Notes: generated from the sequence alone by a model not told the origin. Shown: positions 15,824 through 29,898, counted from the first letter of the stretch. The stretch: DNA of 64,000 bases from Mycobacteriaceae bacterium (GCA_019245755.1 JAFARC010000024.1:1-64000), one strand, 5' to 3'. A program made the numbers and translations.

Positions 15824-17230
15824 CTCCCCGATCCGGTGCACATGGATCAGGTTGGTCGAGCCTACTGTGCCCGGCGGAGCGCCTGCGACGATGACCACCA
15901 GGTCGCCCCTGCGGTAGCGGCCCAGCTCGAGCAGCGACTTGTCGACCTGGCGGATCATCCCGTCGGTGGTCTGCATGTGCGGCACGATGAACGTCTCGGT
16001 TCCCCAGGTCAGCGCCAGCTGGCTGCGGACCTCCGGCAGCGCCGTGAACGCCAGCAGCGGCAGCGGGGTGTGCAGGCGGGCCAGTCGACGCACGGTGTCG
16101 CCGGACTGGGTGAACGCCACCAGCGCCTTAGCGTCCAGCCGTTCGCCGATGTCGCGCGCGGCATACGAGATGACGCCGCGTTTGGTGCGCGGCACGTGCG
16201 CCAGCGGCGGCGCCGCGGTCGAATTCTGCTCGACCGCGGTGATAATGCGGGCCATCGTCCGGACGGCCTCCAGCGGGAACTTGCCGACCGAGGTCTCCCC
16301 GGACAGCATGAGCGCGTCCGCTCCGTCCAGCACCGCGTTGGCCACGTCGGACGCCTCGGCGCGGGTGGGTCGCGGATGATCGATCATCGAATCGAGCATC
16401 TGGGTCGCGACAATCACCGGTTTCGCGTTCTCCCGGGCCATTTGGATGGCGCGCTTCTGCACCAGCGGCACCTCTTCGAGCGGCAGCTCGACGCCCAGGT
16501 CGCCGCGGGCGACCATCACCGCGTCGAAGGCCAGCACGATCGCTTCCAGATTGTCGATCGCGTCCGGCTTCTCCAACTTGGCGATCACCGGGACACGGCG
16601 GCCGACCCGGTCCATCACCTCGTGCACGAGTTCGACGTCGGCGGGTGACCGGACGAACGACAACGCCACCAGGTCGACACCCAGGCGCAGCGCGAACTCG
16701 AGATCCTCGACGTCTTTGTCCGACAGCGGCGGCACCGACACATTCATGCCGGGAAGCGACAGACCTTTGTTGTTGGAGATGGGGCCGCCCTCGGTGACGG
16801 TCGCAACCACGTCCTCGCTGTCGATGTGTTCGACGACCAACTCGAGGTTGCCGTCGTCGACGAGCAGCCGGTCGCCGGGCTGGGCGTCTCGGGTCAGCTG
16901 CTTGTAGGTGGTGGAAACCCGGTCGTGGGTGCCCGCGACGTCCTCGACGGTGATGCGGACAAGATCGCCGCTGTTCCAGAACGTGGAGCCGTCGGCGAAC
17001 CGGCCCAGCCGGATCTTGGGCCCCTGCAGATCGGCCATCACACCGACGGCGTGGCCGGTGGTGTCCGAGGCGACGCGGACTCTGTCGTAGGCCGCCTTGT
17101 GGTCGGCATGCTCGCCGTGGCTCATGTTCAGCCGGGCGACGTCCATGCCGGCCTCGACAAGCGCCCGGACCTTGTCATCGGTGCTGGTCGCGGGACCCAG
17201 GGTGCAGACGATCTTGCCGCGTCTAGTCAC
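15812..17230 (-). CDS. pykA: Pyruvate kinase
   Basis: 472 residues, standard bacterial length. It converts phosphoenolpyruvate and ADP to pyruvate and ATP in the cytosol, the last step of glycolysis. Landmarks: RRGKIVCTLGPAT at the N-terminus, VARLNMSHG, the active-site VIAKLEKPDAIDNL with the catalytic Lys, and MVARGDLGVELP for Mg/K binding, then NAKPVIVATQMLDSMI. The C-terminal allosteric domain is complete. It is the single-domain-order type like M. tuberculosis PykA. It lies 31 bp downstream of gltD? No: pykA starts 31 bp beyond the gltD stop on the same strand, so it may be co-transcribed as gltB-gltD-pykA or have its own promoter in that gap. Confidence 0.95.
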   Translation of the reverse strand: MTRRGKIVCTLGPATSTDDKVRALVEAGMDVARLNMSHGEHADHKAAYDRVRVASDTTGHAVGVMADLQGPKIRLGRFADGSTFWNSGDLVRITVEDVAGTHDRVSTTYKQLTRDAQPGDRLLVDDGNLELVVEHIDSEDVVATVTEGGPISNNKGLSLPGMNVSVPPLSDKDVEDLEFALRLGVDLVALSFVRSPADVELVHEVMDRVGRRVPVIAKLEKPDAIDNLEAIVLAFDAVMVARGDLGVELPLEEVPLVQKRAIQMARENAKPVIVATQMLDSMIDHPRPTRAEASDVANAVLDGADALMLSGETSVGKFPLEAVRTMARIITAVEQNSTAAPPLAHVPRTKRGVISYAARDIGERLDAKALVAFTQSGDTVRRLARLHTPLPLLAFTALPEVRSQLALTWGTETFIVPHMQTTDGMIRQVDKSLLELGRYRRGDLVVIVAGAPPGTVGSTNLIHVHRIGEDDH

Positions 17231-17261
17231 GGATTCCGAGCATAGTCGCGCGTCGAAGGGT

Positions 17262-18756
17262 TTACACGACGGCGAGCGGGAACGCGGTCGGGCGCAGTGG
17301 CTCAGGCAGATCCGACTCGCCCATCAGGTACGTGTCGACCGCATGCGCGGCGCTGCGCCCCTCGGCGATCGCCCACACGACAAGTGACGCGCCGCGGTGC
17401 GCGTCGCCGCACACGAACACCCCCGGTGTCGTGGTCTGCCAATCCGGTCCGCACGGCAGCGCGCCGCGGCGGTTCAGTTCCAGGCCCAGACCGTCCAGCA
17501 GCGGCATGTGCTCAACGCCGTCAAACCCGATGGCCAACAAGGCCAGGTCACACGGCAGCTCGAGCGTGTCCCCAACCGGAGTGATGATGCGGCGGCCGTC
17601 GGCGTCACGGGTGACACGCACCTCCGCGATCTCGATCGCCCGCAGGTTGGCGTCTTCGTCGCCGAGGAACCGCTGCACCGCGACCTCATAGCGGCGTTGG
17701 CCTCCTTCGGCATGCGCCGGCGAGGTGCGCAGCACCAGCGGCCAGGTCGGCCACGGGGACCGTGACTGGTCGCGTACCTCGGGCGGTTCGGGGTTGTAGT
17801 CGAGCTGGGTGACACTGGCGGCACCCTGACGGTGCCCGGTGCCCAGGCAGTCCGCGCCGGTGTCGCCGCCGCCGATGATCACCACATGCTTACCGGTCGC
17901 GGTGATCGGCGACGGCCCGTCGCCCTCGCATTCCCGGTTCGCGGGCACGAGGTATTCCATCGCCAGGTGCACGCCACCCAGGTGGCGACCTTCCACGTCG
18001 TAGTCGCGGGCCCGGAGCGCGCCGAGGGCCAGCACCACCGCCTCGTGCTGCGCGCGCAGCGCCGCCACCGAGATGTCGACGCCAGCCTCGCAGTCGGTCA
18101 CGAACCGTGTCCCCTCCGCCCGCATCTGGGCGAGCCGCCGATTGAGGACGGATTTCTCCATCTTGTATTCGGGGATGCCGTATCTGAGCAGACCGCCGAG
18201 CCGGTCATCGCGCTCGTAGACCGTGACGTGGTGGCCGGCCCGGGTAAGTTGTTGCGCGGCAGCCAGACCCGCCGGGCCCGAACCAACTACCGCGACGCTC
18301 TTGCCGGTGCCGATCGCAGCGGGTTGAGGTTCGACGATGCCGTCCATCCACGCGTGGTCGGCGATGGTCTGCTCGATGCGCTTGATCGTGACGCTGCCGC
18401 CGGTGTTCTCCTCCGCAATCGAGAGCACGCAGGCCGCCTCGCAGGGCGCCGGGCAAAGCCGACCGGTGAACTCCGGGAAGTTGTTCGTGGCGTGCAGCCG
18501 CTCGCTCGCGGCGTCCCAGCGGCCCCGCCGCACCAGGTCGTTCCACTCCGGGATCAGGTTGCCCAGCGGGCATCCGGCGGTTCCAGAGTGGCAGAACGGG
18601 ATCCCGCAGTCCATGCAGCGGCGCGCCTGCTGTGAGACCTCCCCGGCGCGCTGCTGGGGATCTTGGCGCTCGTAGACCTCCCGCCAGTCCCCGACCCGCT
18701 CGTCCACCGGCCGCTTGGCCGCCTCAACCTTGGCCACTTTCAGAAAGCCGGTCGGA

Positions 18757-18764
<8 letters not shown>
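17262..18764 (-). CDS. gltD: Glutamate synthase, small subunit (GltD)
   Basis: 500 residues from the GTG at 18764 ([10 protein letters not shown]). It carries electrons from NADPH to GltB. Visible parts: the Fe-S cysteine cluster [10 protein letters not shown]...GCPLGN near residues 49-67, a second Cys set [11 protein letters not shown], the FAD-binding [15 protein letters not shown], and the NADPH-binding [14 protein letters not shown]. The C-terminal FAD site ([17 protein letters not shown]) is present. The GTG overlaps the end of gltB by 8 nt, so translation is coupled and subunits are made together. Upstream open frame belongs to another frame of gltB. Note the proximity to pykA, unlike M. 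tuberculosis. Confidence 0.95.
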
Positions 18765-23367
<4,603 letters not shown>

Positions 23368-23511
23368 TTCACACACCTCCGCAGTCGGCCTGCGGCGGGG
23401 GCTGAACCGCGCTGGGTCAATTGGGGTTCTGGGCCGCAGTCTGACGAATCCTGTCCGGGACTGCACCGGCCCGATATTCGGGGCGCACAGCCTTTGGCGC
23501 GCCGACTTGCC

Positions 23512-23517
23512 AGTGTA
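23512..23517 (-). promoter_or_regulatory. Possible gltB -10 element (TACACT)
   Basis: TACACT on the minus strand fits TAnnnT and would give a leader of roughly 140 nt before the gltB GTG. The -35 region is weak. The leader contains only a small CCCGA/TCGGG hairpin and no riboswitch that I recognise. Confidence 0.3.
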
Positions 23518-23570
23518 ACAGCGGCGGGGTTGTGCGGCCTGGGGTCGAGTCTCGGGGCGGTGCGATGGGA

Positions 23571-23981
23571 CTACGCGGGATAGGCGATGGGGACCAAGGG
23601 AAAACCGGGCACATTGCGAACGACCGTCCAGATAAGCGCTGCTGCCGCGAGCACGATGTAGGTGGTTCGGGTCACCGGCGGCCTTCCGGCACGACGGCGG
23701 TAGAGGACCCAGGCAACCAACGTGGGAATGGTGATCAGCAGGAACACGTTGTCGACCACCGCGGCCCCGAGGTTTGCGTGTAAGAGGTCGTGTGTCATAC
23801 GGAGGCCACCGCAAGCGGGACAGTTCCACCCGGTCAGCAATTTGAACGGGCAGGGCGGAAAGACGGCGTCATGGCGATGCGGATCGGCGATGCCCACATA
23901 CGTCAACGCGCCGACGGTGAGTGCCGCGCCGGCTCCGGTGTAGATGTGGCGGCGGCTGGTGAGTGCGGTACTAAGTGCCAT
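23571..23981 (-). CDS. DUF2752 membrane protein (Rv1616-like)
   Basis: 136 residues. It shows the DUF2752 hallmark [18 protein letters not shown] at about residues 44-61, with three cysteines and the invariant TG and CG positions, flanked by three hydrophobic helices. The cysteines may bind a metal or form a disulfide near the membrane face; function is unknown. The start overlaps the end of the TM2-domain gene by 11 bp, so the two are coupled. Position corresponds to Rv1616 between lgt and pykA, but here gltBD separates it from pykA. Confidence 0.8.
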   Translation of the reverse strand: MALSTALTSRRHIYTGAGAALTVGALTYVGIADPHRHDAVFPPCPFKLLTGWNCPACGGLRMTHDLLHANLGAAVVDNVFLLITIPTLVAWVLYRRRAGRPPVTRTTYIVLAAAALIWTVVRNVPGFPLVPIAYPA

Positions 23982-24360
23982 CGCGCAGCGGACGGCCCTG
24001 GGGGTCGCGCACTTTGTCGGTCAGGATGAGCAGTGCGTCGACGATGCCCCAGACGACCGCTCCGATGCCGCAGGTGACGATGCCGACGATGAGCTGGGCG
24101 ACACCGAGGCCGGTGTAGCCCAGGTAGATCCGCCCGATGCCGAGGATGCCGACGAGACCCAGGAACTGCAGCAGTCCGGCGACGACCTTGGACTTGTCGG
24201 ACAGCGGTTCGCCCGTCAGCGGATGCCGGCCGTATGGAGCCGCGGGATCGGCGTATGCGCCTGGTGGATACACCCCTTGGTGAGGTGGCGGAAACGGATA
24301 ACCGGGAGGCGGCGGAGGTTGAGGGGTCTCGCCGCTGCCGTACTGCGACGGATCGGTCAT
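23971..24360 (-). CDS. TM2 domain protein with Pro-rich N-terminus (Rv1615-like)
   Basis: 129 residues from the ATG at 24360 (MTDPSQYG); an in-frame ATG at 24372 is the alternative. Residues 1-45 are Pro/Tyr/Gly-rich and cytosolic. Residues about 50-115 form a TM2 domain: KSKVVAGLLQFLGLVGILGIGRIYLGY, the typical GxGRxYLG turn, then the second helix with GIVTCGIGAVVWGIVDALLIL. TM2 proteins are small membrane proteins of unclear function. It is upstream of and overlaps the DUF2752 gene. Confidence 0.8.
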   Translation of the reverse strand: MTDPSQYGSGETPQPPPPPGYPFPPPHQGVYPPGAYADPAAPYGRHPLTGEPLSDKSKVVAGLLQFLGLVGILGIGRIYLGYTGLGVAQLIVGIVTCGIGAVVWGIVDALLILTDKVRDPQGRPLRDGT

Positions 24361-24386
24361 GCCATCCAGCATGCCAGCTTCGCGTT

Positions 24387-24541
24387 CAGAACGGTGGTGG
24401 TTCGTCGTTGGCGATGAGTCGGGCTTCTTCGAGTTGTCGCTGTCTTTCCTGTTTGTCCAGCCGCGCCTGGTTGTCGCGCCGTTGGCGGGAAATGCAATAT
24501 TCTCGATGGCTGCACGAGCATGCGGGCCACGGGCGACAACA
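24387..24541 (-). pseudogene. Possible remnant of a small Cys/charged protein
   Basis: An open stretch of 51 codons on the minus strand ends in a charged, coding-like segment (RQRRDNQARLDKQERQRQLE then EARLIANDEPPPF) before a TGA at 24387. Its N-terminal side has several cysteines (ACSCSHREYC), but the frame begins right after a stop and contains no ATG, GTG or TTG before the charged part. It is therefore probably a decayed gene or needs a frameshift. Apart from this, the 332-bp stretch 24361-24692 shows nothing I can support. Confidence 0.3.
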
Positions 24542-24692
24542 TCATGATCCTGGATTTTTGAGATGCCCTATGGGGACTGCTCGACGTCTGCCAGCTTCTG
24601 AATGGTGCCTGGCCACGCCGCTGAACGAGCCGCCGCCACGCAAGAAAATCACCCATTTCGGCCACGTGTTCGGGTCAGCGCTAACGACCGGC

Positions 24693-25112
24693 TCACGCGG
24701 CGGGTTGGAACCGCTGGTTCCGGGCGCCCCTCACGTTTCGTAATCCCGAACAGTTCACGCAGCCGACGCAGCCCACGCAGTCGGTGCAGCGCACGCAACC
24801 CACGCACGCTACGCACCGGACGCAGGCGATGCAGGCCACGCACGCGATGCAGTTCAGTGCGGCCACACACAACACCGTCAGCACGCTGGTGAGCACCCCC
24901 AGGCTGCCCGCGGTGGCGGCCGACCCGGTGACCCCGACACTTCCCGCGGTGGCCGCCGAGCCGGCCACCGCAACGCTGCCCCCGGTGGCGACCGAGCCGG
25001 CCACTGCCAGGCTGCCCGCCGTCGCGACCGACCCCACGACCGCGGCACTGTCCCGCGTGGCGAGCGAACCCGTTACTGGCCGGTCGTCGGCGTTGTTTTT
25101 CACTGTGATCAT
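24693..25112 (-). CDS. Hexapeptide-repeat protein with a cysteine ladder
   Basis: 139 residues, function unknown. Residues 15-122 are one continuous array of 18 hexapeptides. The first ten read like GSVATA or GSLAVA. In the following ones the Ser position becomes Cys and the fifth position also becomes Cys, giving 12 cysteines exactly three residues apart from 88 to 121, plus Cys82. The array resembles left-handed parallel beta-helix repeats, which would stack the cysteines in ladders on the faces of the helix. The segment 70-105 is also hydrophobic, so a membrane-associated form is possible. There is no signal peptide. The minus-strand frame is chosen because its codons end mainly in G or C and it begins just after a plausible leaderless promoter. 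Not recognised as a named family. Confidence 0.7.
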   Translation of the reverse strand: MITVKNNADDRPVTGSLATRDSAAVVGSVATAGSLAVAGSVATGGSVAVAGSAATAGSVGVTGSAATAGSLGVLTSVLTVLCVAALNCIACVACIACVRCVACVGCVRCTDCVGCVGCVNCSGLRNVRGARNQRFQPAA

Positions 25113-25118
25113 GCCGAT

Positions 25119-25147
25119 GTTGTACCCGAACCTCAGTGAAAACCGAA
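25119..25147 (-). promoter_or_regulatory. Probable leaderless promoter of the cysteine-ladder gene
   Basis: TTCGGT and TACAAC are separated by 17 bp on the minus strand, and TACAAC ends 6 nt before the ATG at 25112. The spacing fits a SigA-type promoter with transcription starting at the ATG. The -10 lacks the usual final T. Confidence 0.4.
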
Positions 25148-25487
25148 CATCGCACGTTCTGCGGGCGAACCCCCGCATCGTCAGCCGGGGATTTTTCCGA
25201 CCACCGTCCTAGCGACAAGCAAACGGCACCCAGATCGGTGTGCGGTTCACCGAGGAATAGTCTCGCGTGATCGCCGCGATCCGGCGCACCTCGGCTAACA
25301 CGCTTCCAGCGGTCCTGTTACCGACTGGCCGAAGAAACACTCTAGGTCGACGTAACCAACCGTCAGTCACGCCACCTTCCGACGAGGACGTTACTGCTCC
25401 AATTGGGCAGAGGTGACCAGCCACTATCCCAACGGGCAGGCACCAATGTCGGCTACCGACAGATAGCAGTCCGGCTCGATCGTCTTT
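25148..25487. other. Intergenic stretch between lgt and the cysteine-ladder gene
   Basis: With the promoter above, this forms a 375-bp gap with no supported gene. Short open frames exist but have poor codon structure and no RBS. Base composition looks less GC-rich than the flanking genes. I see no strong terminator or riboswitch. Confidence 0.4.
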
Positions 25488-27836
25488 TCAGTTGCCGCGG
25501 CGGCGAGCGGCTCTCAAGCTTCGCAGCCAGCGCGCGGCGCGACCACCGGACTCCGCCGGTCTTGCGCCGGCCGCATTCGACGTATCGACGGCGACAGGCG
25601 TGAGTTCCGCGGCGGGCGCTTGGTCGGGCCGGCCTTGCTCAGCGGGCTGGGGAGCTTCGGCGGGCTCGGGCTCGACCGGCTCCTCGGCTTCCGCTCCCTC
25701 CGCGGCGGCTTCTGGGTCCTCGGCTTCCGCGGCCTGCTGGGCTTCGGCCACCTCGGGCTCAGCCTCAACCGGCACAGCCTGCGCCGACTCCTCGAGCGCC
25801 TCACCTTCGCCCGGCTCCGCGGGCTCGGCTTCCTCACCGGCGGCCGGCTCCGGCGCGGCGGTCTCCGCTACCTGCGCAGCGCCAACCGGCTCCTCGGATT
25901 CCGCGGCCTCCGCGGGGGCTTCTGGCTCCTCGGGTTGCGCGGCCTCCTGGGCTTCGGCCACCTGGGGCTCAGCCTCAACCGGCACAGCCTGCGCCGACTC
26001 CTCGAGCGCCTCACCTTCGGCAGGCTCCACGGGCTCGGCTTCCGCACCGGCGGCCCCCTCCGGCGCAGCGGCCTCTGTTACCTGCGCAGCGCCAACCGGC
26101 TCCTCGGATTCCCCACCCGCCTCTTCGATGTCCGTGGCTTCAGCAGCTGGTTCCTCGGCTTGCGCGGCCTCCTGGACTTCGGCCACCTCGGGTTCAGCCT
26201 CAACCGGCACAGCCTCCGTCGACTCCTCAAGCGCCTCACCTTCGGCAGGTTCCGCGGGCTCGGCTTCCTCACCGGCGGCCGGCTCCGGCGCAGCGGGCTC
26301 CGCTACCTCCGCAGCGCCAACCGGCTCCTCGGATTCCGCTGCCTCCGCGGCCTGCTGGGCTTCGGCCACCTGGGGCTCAGCGTCAACCGGCACAGCCTGC
26401 GCCGACTCCTCGAGCACCTCACCTTCGGCAGGTTCCATGGGCTCGGCTTCCTCACCGGCGGCCGCCTCCGGCGCAGCGGGCTCCGCCACCTGCACGGCGC
26501 CAACCGGCTCCTCGGATTCCCCACCCGCCTCTTCGACGTCCATGGCGTCAACAGCTGGCTCCTCGGCTTGGGCGGCCTCGTGGACTTCGGCCACCTCGGG
26601 TTCAGCCTCAACCGGCACAGCCTGCGCCGACTCCTCAAGCACCTCACCTTCGGCAGGTTCCACGGGCTCGGCTTCCGCACCGGCGGCCGGCTCCGGCGCA
26701 GCGCCCTCCGCTACCTCGGAGGGGGCTTCTGGCTCCTCGGCTTCCGCGGCCTCCGCGGCTTCCTCACCCGCGGCCGGTTCCTCGGGCAACTCTGGCTTGT
26801 CGCTGGATTCCGGCGGCGTGTCACCGCCGCCCGCTTCGGCTTCGTCGCTGCTCTTCTCCTCGTCCGTCACGACCGTCGCCGCCGCCACTACCCCGCTGGT
26901 CGCCGCGACTGCGGTGAGCTCCTTAGCGACCTCCGTGACGAGCGATTCTTCTTCTTCCTCTGGTTCTTTGGGCTTACCCCGCAGCGCCTCGGGATCTTCG
27001 CGTCCCTTCGATGCCACCATGATGTACACCACTGCACCGATGAACACGAACGTTGACGTGAACGAGTTGATGCGGATGCCGGCAATATGGGTGGCTGCAT
27101 CGCTGCGCATGAGCTCCACCCAGAACCGGCCGACGCAATACCCCGCGACATACATCGCGAACAGGCGGCCGTGACCGATCTTGAACCGGCGGTCGATATA
27201 AATCAGCGCCGCGAAAACAACGACATCCCAGATCAGTTCATAGAGGAAGGTCGGATGGACCACCGCGGCGACCTGCCCGGTGGAAACCCCGTCGAGGGAG
27301 TGCACATCGATGACACCCGACGGATCACGCCGATAGAAGATCTCCAGGCCCCACGGCAGTGTGGTCGGGCGGCCGTAGAGTTCCTGGTTGAAGTAGTTAC
27401 CCAGCCGTCCGATCGCCTGTGCCAACACAATGCCGGGCGCTATTGCGTCGCCGAACGCCGGCAGCGGGATACCTCTTCGGCTGCAGGCGATCCAGGCACC
27501 CACAGCCCCGAGCGCCACGGCGCCCCAAATTCCCAGGCCACCATCCCAGATCCTCAACGACGCAACGAACCCTGCGCCGCCCTGCCCGAAATACGTGCGC
27601 CAGTCCGTCATCACGTGATACAGCCGGCCACCGATCAAGCCGAACGGTACGGCCCATAACGCGATGTCGTAGATCACGCCCGATTCGCCGCCGCGTTCAA
27701 CCCAGCGCCGGTCGCCGATCATCAGCGCCGCGATAATGCCGGCGATGATGAACAGCGCATACGCCCGGATCGGCAGCGGGCCGAGATGCCAGACCCCCTG
27801 CGGTGGACTAGGTAGGTAAGCGAGCGTCGTCGTCAC
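25488..27836 (-). CDS. lgt: Prolipoprotein diacylglyceryl transferase with a long acidic repeat tail
   Basis: 782 residues from a GTG that overlaps the trpA stop (GTGA). Residues 1 to about 275 are the Lgt enzyme: seven hydrophobic helices, the Lgt signature GRLGNYFNQELYG at about 147-159, and conserved HPTFLYELIWD. It moves diacylglycerol from phosphatidylglycerol onto the lipobox Cys of prolipoproteins, such as the GlnH-type protein in this window. Residues about 280-782 form a cytosolic tail rich in Glu, Ala and Pro. It contains five long repeats (61-75 residues apart) with the shared AVPVEAEPEVAE core, and ends in a basic stretch (RAARWLRSLRAARRRGN). M. tuberculosis Lgt also has a C-terminal extension, but a shorter one. 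Confidence 0.93.
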   Translation of the reverse strand: MTTTLAYLPSPPQGVWHLGPLPIRAYALFIIAGIIAALMIGDRRWVERGGESGVIYDIALWAVPFGLIGGRLYHVMTDWRTYFGQGGAGFVASLRIWDGGLGIWGAVALGAVGAWIACSRRGIPLPAFGDAIAPGIVLAQAIGRLGNYFNQELYGRPTTLPWGLEIFYRRDPSGVIDVHSLDGVSTGQVAAVVHPTFLYELIWDVVVFAALIYIDRRFKIGHGRLFAMYVAGYCVGRFWVELMRSDAATHIAGIRINSFTSTFVFIGAVVYIMVASKGREDPEALRGKPKEPEEEEESLVTEVAKELTAVAATSGVVAAATVVTDEEKSSDEAEAGGGDTPPESSDKPELPEEPAAGEEAAEAAEAEEPEAPSEVAEGAAPEPAAGAEAEPVEPAEGEVLEESAQAVPVEAEPEVAEVHEAAQAEEPAVDAMDVEEAGGESEEPVGAVQVAEPAAPEAAAGEEAEPMEPAEGEVLEESAQAVPVDAEPQVAEAQQAAEAAESEEPVGAAEVAEPAAPEPAAGEEAEPAEPAEGEALEESTEAVPVEAEPEVAEVQEAAQAEEPAAEATDIEEAGGESEEPVGAAQVTEAAAPEGAAGAEAEPVEPAEGEALEESAQAVPVEAEPQVAEAQEAAQPEEPEAPAEAAESEEPVGAAQVAETAAPEPAAGEEAEPAEPGEGEALEESAQAVPVEAEPEVAEAQQAAEAEDPEAAAEGAEAEEPVEPEPAEAPQPAEQGRPDQAPAAELTPVAVDTSNAAGARPAESGGRAARWLRSLRAARRRGN
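25680..26760 (-). repeat. Long in-frame repeats encoding the Lgt tail
   Basis: The marker GGCACAGCCT (plus strand) recurs at 25771, 25981, 26206, 26389 and 26614, giving units of 210, 225, 183 and 225 bp, all multiples of three. Units differ by whole-block insertions and deletions as well as point changes. This is a source of likely length variation. Confidence 0.85.
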
Positions 27837-28639
27837 GCGGAAACCCTCTGTCGCACCCCGTCCGCCAATTCCTGCGCCAGCGTGCGCACCCGCGCCGCAC
27901 CGCCATCGCCCAGCGCCGACACCAGCGCCGAGCCGACAATCACGCCGTCTGCATACGCCGCGATCTCGGCGGCTTGCTCGCCGGACCGCACCCCCAAGCC
28001 CACGCCGACCGGAATGTCGGACACCTCCTTGACCCTGCTCACCAGTTGGGGAGCCGCCTGCGATACGACGTCCCGTGCACCCGTCACGCCCATCGTCGAC
28101 GCGGCATAGACGAAACCGCGGGACGCATCGACCGTGTCCGCCAGCCGCTGCGGGGTCGACGACGGCGCGACCAGGAAGATCCGGTCGAGCCGATGCCGAT
28201 CCGACGCCGACAGCCATTCACCGGCCTCGTCGGGAATGAGGTCCGGTGTAATCATGCCCAACCCGCCGGCCGCCGCCAGATCCCGGGCAAACGAGTCGAC
28301 GCCGTAGTGCAGGACCGGATTCCAGTACGTCATCACCACCGCACGGCCTCCGGCGTTGCTGATCGCCTCAACCGCGGCCAGCGAGTCGCGCACCCGCACA
28401 CCGCCGTGCAATGCGGCCTCCGTCGCCCGCGCGATCGTCGGCCCGTCCATGCCGGGATCCGAATACGGCACACCCACTTCAATGACATCGCAACCGGCAT
28501 CGACCAAAGCGGTCATCGCCGCAATCGAACCCGGCACGTCCGGGTATCCGGTCGGTAGGTACCCGATCAACGCAGAACGGTCATGCTGGCGGCACGACGC
28601 GAAAAGCTCGGCCAACCGTGCGGGTTCAGCCACGTGCAT
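27833..28639 (-). CDS. trpA: Tryptophan synthase, alpha subunit
   Basis: 268 residues from the ATG at 28639 (MHVAEPARL), which overlaps trpB by 14 nt. A GTG at 28633 is an equally possible start. It cleaves indole-3-glycerol phosphate to indole, which is channelled to TrpB. Landmarks: [26 protein letters not shown] with the catalytic Glu and the substrate-loop Asp, [10 protein letters not shown], and the phosphate-binding [11 protein letters not shown] and [11 protein letters not shown]-barrel length is normal. The stop overlaps the lgt GTG, so trp and lgt are translated in a chain. Confidence 0.95.
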   Translation of the reverse strand: MHVAEPARLAELFASCRQHDRSALIGYLPTGYPDVPGSIAAMTALVDAGCDVIEVGVPYSDPGMDGPTIARATEAALHGGVRVRDSLAAVEAISNAGGRAVVMTYWNPVLHYGVDSFARDLAAAGGLGMITPDLIPDEAGEWLSASDRHRLDRIFLVAPSSTPQRLADTVDASRGFVYAASTMGVTGARDVVSQAAPQLVSRVKEVSDIPVGVGLGVRSGEQAAEIAAYADGVIVGSALVSALGDGGAARVRTLAQELADGVRQRVSA

Positions 28640-29897
28640 CGCCTTCGTCGTCCAGGAGGCCGAACCACTTCGCCGCGGTAGCAACGTCCTTATCACCACG
28701 CCCGGACAGGTTCACCACGATGATGCTGCCCGGTCCCAATTCCGCACCCAGAACCAACGTGCCGGCCACGGCGTGCGCCGACTCGATCGCCGGGATGATG
28801 CCTTCTGTGCGGCACAGCAGCCGAAACGCGTCCATCGCCTCCGTGTCGGTGATCGGCCGATACTCCGCGCGCCCGATGTCCTTCAACAGGGCGTGTTCCG
28901 GCCCGACACCCGGGTAATCCAGTCCTGCTGAAATGGAATGCGACTCGATGGTCTGGCCGTCCGCGTCCTGCAGCAGGTAGGAGTACGAACCCTGGAAGGC
29001 GCCCGGCGACCCACCTGCGAAAGTCGCGGCATGCCTTCCTGTCTCGACGCCGTCGCCCGCCGCCTCGAATCCGACAAGCCGGACACCGGGCTCATCGATG
29101 AAGGCATGAAAGATGCCGATCGCGTTGGAACCCCCACCGACGCAGGCAGTCACCGCATCGGGCAGTCGTCCGGCCTGCGCCAGGATCTGGGCGCGAGTCT
29201 CCAGACCGATGACGCGCTGAAAATCGCGGACCATCATCGGGAACGGATGCGGACCCGCGGCCGTGCCAAAGCAGTAGTACGTCCGATCGGCGTTGGTCAC
29301 CCAGTCACGGAACGCTTCATTGATCGCATCCTTGAGCGTCTGCGAGCCGGCTTTCACCGACACCACCTCGGCGCCCAGCAGCCGCATGCGCGCGACGTTG
29401 AGTGCCTGGCGGGCGGTGTCGACCGCGCCCATGTAGATCACGCATTCCAAACCCAGCAACGCGCACGCGGTCGCCGTGGCCACTCCGTGCTGGCCCGCTC
29501 CGGTTTCGGCGATCACCCGCGTCTTTCCCATCTGCTTGGCGAGCAGCGCCTGGCCGAGAACGTTATTTATCTTGTGGGAACCGGTGTGATTAAGGTCTTC
29601 TCGTTTCAAAAAGACCCGCGCACCACCGGCGTGCTCACTGAGCCGGGCGGCCTCATAAAGGGGCGAGGGCCGCCCGCTGTAGTGGCTCTGGAGGCGATCG
29701 AGGGTATCGAGGAATTCCTGATCGCTGCGGGCCTTTTCGTACGCTGCGGTGACTTCTTCGATGACCGCCATGAGCGCTTCGGCGACGTACCGTCCGCCGT
29801 ACACGCCGAAATGCCCCCGGCTGTCGGGGTCGTGTTTCGTGGGTTCGGCAATCCCCGCGCTCGAACGCGGAAGTTCGGTGCCGGCGAGCTCAGGCAC
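28626..29897 (-). CDS. trpB: Tryptophan synthase, beta subunit
   Basis: 423 residues from the GTG at 29897, one base after the trpC stop. It joins indole and serine to give tryptophan with pyridoxal phosphate. The PLP lysine is in [15 protein letters not shown]; the catalytic Glu-side loop [12 protein letters not shown] and the phosphate-binding GGGSNAIG are intact. Conservation with other mycobacterial TrpB starts at about [10 protein letters not shown], so the first 15-20 residues are less certain. The longer open frame lies within trpC. No strong RBS is visible; the tight spacing suggests translational coupling. Confidence 0.95.
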   Translation of the reverse strand: MPELAGTELPRSSAGIAEPTKHDPDSRGHFGVYGGRYVAEALMAVIEEVTAAYEKARSDQEFLDTLDRLQSHYSGRPSPLYEAARLSEHAGGARVFLKREDLNHTGSHKINNVLGQALLAKQMGKTRVIAETGAGQHGVATATACALLGLECVIYMGAVDTARQALNVARMRLLGAEVVSVKAGSQTLKDAINEAFRDWVTNADRTYYCFGTAAGPHPFPMMVRDFQRVIGLETRAQILAQAGRLPDAVTACVGGGSNAIGIFHAFIDEPGVRLVGFEAAGDGVETGRHAATFAGGSPGAFQGSYSYLLQDADGQTIESHSISAGLDYPGVGPEHALLKDIGRAEYRPITDTEAMDAFRLLCRTEGIIPAIESAHAVAGTLVLGAELGPGSIIVVNLSGRGDKDVATAAKWFGLLDDEGDARG

Positions 29898-29898
29898 G

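Noticed and set aside
23368..23505. gltB leader as a riboswitch
   Set aside because: I see only a 5-bp hairpin and no motif of a known riboswitch class.
24784..25212. Plus-strand frame rich in Thr/His/Ala opposite the cysteine-ladder gene
   Set aside because: It mirrors the same repeats, but has no RBS or promoter; the minus-strand frame has better third-position GC and a plausible leaderless promoter.
25492..27174. Plus-strand Ser/Ala-rich frame opposite lgt
   Set aside because: It is the complement of the Glu/Pro repeats of the Lgt tail. Continuity with the Lgt enzyme domain shows the minus strand is real.
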